Source: Gamarada debralockiae (Eukaryota > Ascomycota > Leotiomycetes > Helotiales > Hyphodiscaceae). Taken from it: DNA of 33,444 bases. Made by a program: the position numbers and the translations under genes. The notes beneath the pieces were generated by a model. It made no database searches. It saw nothing but the letters and a program-made list of their open reading frames with translations, and had not been told where the DNA came from. The stretch spans positions 1 to 33,444 of the forward strand of contig NXFV01000799.1 in NCBI GenBank assembly GCA_002803225.1, in the 5' to 3' direction. Shown here one piece after another: positions 30,537-33,444 of the stretch (the stretch's first letter is position 1; each line of letters starts with the position of its first letter).

Positions 30537-32357
30537 AGTCCGTGCACCCCCATTCCGATACCCCCCCCATTCCGATCGCTTAAATAGACCAGTCTCAACT
30601 CAACTAAAATAATTCTAATTAAATAACTACTCAATTTCAATACAATCTAAAGTAGAATCAGATTTATTAGCCTCGTCTTCATCTTCCTCTTCAGGCATAG
30701 CTTCCCCTGCAGCCAATTGCGTCCTTCTAATCTTGGCAATGTCTGTAAACTTAGAATTTGGACTAGTCTTAACCTTCATTCGTTTTCTTGGTCTAGCCTT
30801 CTCCAATTGGACTTCTAAAGACTATATTCGATAGCTATTATCTGCTAGAACACTCTCTTGCTCTTCAAACCCCTTTATAATCTTTCGAAACAAGAGTCTT
30901 TGTGTCAAAGGATCACTATCTTCAAGCATCTAAAACTTAGCTACTTGAGCTTTAATTTTAGTCGATTTTCGAGGTGTAGATAAGACTACTTGTAGGGAAT
31001 CGATTGCCGAAGGTCTATTGAAGCTCTGTATAGCTTGTAGAGTGTCCTTCTTTGAATTGCTATTCTCTAGAAGCAAAGGGCTCAAGAGAGGTTTTGCCAT
31101 TGATTTTGGCCATAAACTAGTTGCTTTCCACCTAGCCTTGATTATTTTAGCTGATAAGGCTTCTTTTCTAGCCTTATAATAGCAAGCAAGGAAGTTTTGC
31201 TTCCCAATTGGGCTAGAATCAGTCAAGAGACCTAAATGACTAACGGCCGTCCGATAATGAGTTTTGAGGGACGAAAAGACAGATAAATCCAAAGGTTATA
31301 AGACGTGTAACGTATGTGGAGGCAAGAAGAGTAAGTGTACGTTATGTTGGTAACATAGGTACATAAAATCCGTAGTTTCATGACTACCATGGCCGTCTAA
31401 AATAAGTAGCCTAGGCTCGAGAGTATGAGTCTAAGGGAGGAACACCTTTTCTAGCCATTCTACTATTGTAGAGTCTATAGTCCAAGCGTTATTGGTAGCT
31501 GTGAATTCCCACTCTTTATATTGACTTAGATGTTTTGGGAACCATTGCTATTGGACCGATTTTCCCTTGAAAATTACAAGTGGAAGAAGCGCTTTACTAG
31601 TAGCCGAGACACATTCAATAAATGAGGTCCACGCACGAGAACCAGGCTGTTTCTTTTGAATAGAACGTCTTTCAGAGCTTCCTACTACTAGCCCATTTGC
31701 CCCGTAACCTTCCATAATACCAGATTCGTCCATATTATATCGATTTTCGGGCTTGATAGTAGTAATAGCCGGGATAACTAGTCGTTGGAACCAAGACTTA
31801 ATTATAGCAGTTGTAGCACCATTGACACGCGCAAAGTCGATATTCCGAGCCCTTTTCGTCCGTAGAATAGGATTACGCCGTAGAAAGCCTTCTATCCAAC
31901 GTTTTCTTAGCTCTTTGTGGTCCCCTTTGATCATCAAAAGCCGGCTAGCAAATTGCCGGATTTGGCCATGAGTTAAAGGAACACCTAGTGCTTCCTGAGC
32001 TAAAACCCAAGTAGATAGATGTTCCTCTTGTATCTTTGATAGCCTTTGTTGACTTTCGGCTACAAGAGTATAGTTCTCACTCCCTTGGTTGCGATTCTGT
32101 AGTGTACTAAAAGGAACCCCCCACTCTCGACTAGCCAACTTCAAAGACTTCCCATTTTTGACATCGTTAAGAGCGTTAAGCAAATCCTGTTCGGTATATT
32201 GACGCATGATCACTTAAAGATAAAGGATTCAAAGTAGGAAGCAATTTAAATTAGAATTGATTTAATAATTAATTATATTATTGAAGTAGCGGTCTAGAAA
32301 TCCGCTTATTTTAAGCGATCGGAATGGGGGGGGTATCGGAATGGGGGTGCACGGACT
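30537..32357 (-). mobile_element. Fot1-like (pogo superfamily) DNA transposon
   Basis: 1821 bp with perfect 47-bp terminal inverted repeats starting AGTCCGTGCACCCCCATTCC, flanked by TA duplications at 30535-30536 and 32358-32359. Size, TA target and AGT terminus fit the Fot1 group. Each terminal repeat contains CCCCATTCCGAT twice, separated by a C8 run. The transposase relic is on the minus strand. The insertion lies inside an ankyrin gene. The exact repeats suggest a recent insertion even though the coding region carries stops. Confidence 0.95.
30627..32207 (-). pseudogene. Fot1-like transposase with five in-frame stops
   Basis: From the ATG at 32207 to the TAG at 30627 is one unbroken frame of 526 codons with no indel. 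Order: a Psq-type helix-turn-helix (LASREWGVPFSTLQNR), a Tc5/CENP-B-type domain (HGQIRQFASRLL; KRWIEGFLRRNP), then the DDE_1 core with D in YNMDESGIMEG, D in LLILDGHGSH and D in PLDLSVF, and a Lys/Glu-rich C-terminus. Internal stops are TAG 31548-31550, TAG 31431-31433, TAA 31296-31298, TAG 30930-30932 and TAG 30822-30824. The third is likely from CAA, since the family has Q before PLD. All fit C-to-T or G-to-A changes. Confidence 0.9.
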
Positions 32358-32883
32358 TAAATCGAGTCATGCTTCAGTATCAACGGGCCCCGGAAAATGC
32401 TCTCAAGACGGTAACATTACTGTTGGAGAACGGAGCGGGTTCAAATCACTTTCGTTCGTATGGTGCGAATATTTCCAACGCGTGTCGAAATGGGCAGTTG
32501 GAAGTTGTACGACTTTTTGATTAAGTACGGCGCTTTTGTGCTGGATAGTGGAGCCATCCAAGCAGCGGCTTCGAAAAGCCGGACTGAGGTCCTGGATTTG
32601 TTGTTTGGAACAGGGCGTAGATATAAATGAGCGTCCTCGATTATGTCTCCAGATGGCCGGGAGGAGTAAACCGGAGGAGGAAGCAGAGGGGGCGTCTGAG
32701 ACACCGCTGCATGTTGCTCTCAGAGAGAACCAGCCAAGTGCTGCGAAGTGGCTTTTGGAGCATGGCGCTGATGCAAGTATTCAGGGCTGTCATGGCAGGA
32801 CACCTTTGGATGCAGCCGTTGCGGGAAATAGGGTTGAGATGGTGGTTGTTGTCAATGAGGACTTGTGTGGGGATGCGAAGTAG

Positions 32884-33444
32884 ATCTATGATCTGAAATG
32901 CATCCACAAGGTATACGATCATTGGCACTCTCTTTTGTTTCTTTCTCGCGAAGCCAATCCTATTCTGTAGTGTTAGTCGGCTTATTCGCAAAACTCACTT
33001 GAGTTAAACACCTTGATTATTCCATTTTCGTCCTTTATATGTCGAAGAATATAGTAGGAGGGCCAGGGGAGCCTGAACTTTTGGCCAATAAAGCGGACGC
33101 CGGGTGGATTTTGCCAATATATACAAAGGTCAATCTATTCCAAGGGACATTAGGGGTCCAGCCCCATAGACAGGCTCCTGCTTTCCCCTCCCCTCCTCCC
33201 TCTCACTCGTGTGTATCCCTAACCCATTGTACCACTATGCCGTCCCCCCTGTAGGGCAATTATCGTCTGGGGTTTACGTTCAACCATAGTAGAAAAGCGG
33301 ACCATAGTAGAGAAAAACGCCACCAGAGCTCACCCAGAGTAGAGAATTGCGCTAGTGGGCGCTATGTTACAAACTAAGCATACGTGTTGCGATCGCGAAC
33401 GCGTCGAATATCGAACGCGTTTGTCTTTCACGAATTTAACATAA
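32884..33444. other. Terminal region, possible repeat border
   Basis: No gene supported. 33263-33350 holds three imperfect copies of a motif like CC(A)(T/G)AGTAGAGAA (near 33285, 33303 and 33330). 33392-33420 holds CGAACGCG twice. A pyrimidine run (33180-33200) precedes them. The composition changes from the ankyrin relic, and this may be the edge of another repeat continuing past the window. Confidence 0.35.

Larger units (their letters stand above)
30051..32883 (+). pseudogene. Ankyrin-repeat gene split by a transposon and frameshifted
   Basis: Left part 30051-30536: ATG, TLSEACLDGDLSLLKLL, then IIIAAKSGHT, IVEYLLSIAQRE and INAAISSDN. Right part 32358-32883: TVTLLLENGAG, NACRNGQLEVV, LIKYGAFVLDSGAIQAAA, TPLHVALRENQPSAAKWL, LEHGADASIQGCHGRTPLDAA. 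These are ankyrin repeats. Removing the inserted element and one TA copy joins the frame GYPL to NRVM without a gap, so the insertion split one gene of roughly 330 codons. Other lesions are a TGA at 30324-30326, frame changes near 30355 and 30470, a TAG near 30508, and frame changes near 32515 and 32612. It was probably cytosolic and protein-binding; the specific role is unknown. Confidence 0.85.

Noticed and set aside
32437..32450. GGTTCAAATC resembles a tRNA B-box
   Set aside because: It lies in the ankyrin relic, with no A-box upstream and no cloverleaf.
1..33444. CRISPR array, prokaryotic operon or viral genome
   Set aside because: No regularly spaced repeats, no ribosome-binding sites or operon spacing; introns and gene families are clearly fungal.

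Overview
The window is nuclear DNA of a filamentous ascomycete (Pezizomycotina; Leotiomycetes is my guess from protein flavour only). Genes carry short GT-AG introns (45-162 nt) with CTAAC/CTAAT-like branch points. Families such as HET, 2EXR, RTA1, GH17 and DUF1254/DUF1214 are typical of these fungi, and the transposons carry TAG/TAA nonsense codons of the kind left by repeat-induced point mutation (RIP). Exon joins below were made by eye from splice consensus, reading frame and family resemblance; nothing was searched or aligned by software.

Layout. 1-531 is a nested inverted-repeat relic. 532-2418 is an intact fungal membrane protein of unknown function. 2540-4145 (minus) is a badly frameshifted DUF1254/DUF1214 gene. 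4734-5804 (minus) is an intact two-exon secreted GH17 glucanase. 5.8-7.9 kb is mostly unassigned. 7964-8276 (minus) and 8558-10119 (plus) are two housekeeping genes head to head: the 9.5 kDa complex I subunit and the oligosaccharyltransferase subunit WBP1. 10445-12427 is a HET-domain gene.

12551-13193 and 15373-15999 (both minus) are two paralogous Ser-rich genes of unknown function with the same intron position, separated by 2.2 kb that holds a 99-bp MITE-like element. 16816-18545 is a C2H2 zinc-finger gene with one in-frame TAG and an internal tandem repeat. 19243-19445 looks like a strong promoter plus first exon with no recognisable remainder. 20518-21072 and 21617-22347 (minus) are a second paralogous pair, sharing a Cys-patterned extracellular-type domain; the distal copy has a frameshifted C-terminal membrane segment.

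The right third is a decaying, transposon-rich compartment: a 2178-bp pogo/CENP-B-like element (22992-25169), two frameshifted tandem 2EXR genes (25290-27456), one healthy RTA1-family gene (27614-28730, minus), and an ankyrin-repeat gene (30051-32883) that is both frameshifted and split by an 1821-bp Fot1-like element (30537-32357) with perfect 47-bp terminal inverted repeats. Both transposase frames are broken almost only by TAG/TAA codons, whereas the broken host genes mainly carry frameshifts: two different modes of decay side by side. There is no obvious metabolic gene cluster; the genes appear functionally independent.
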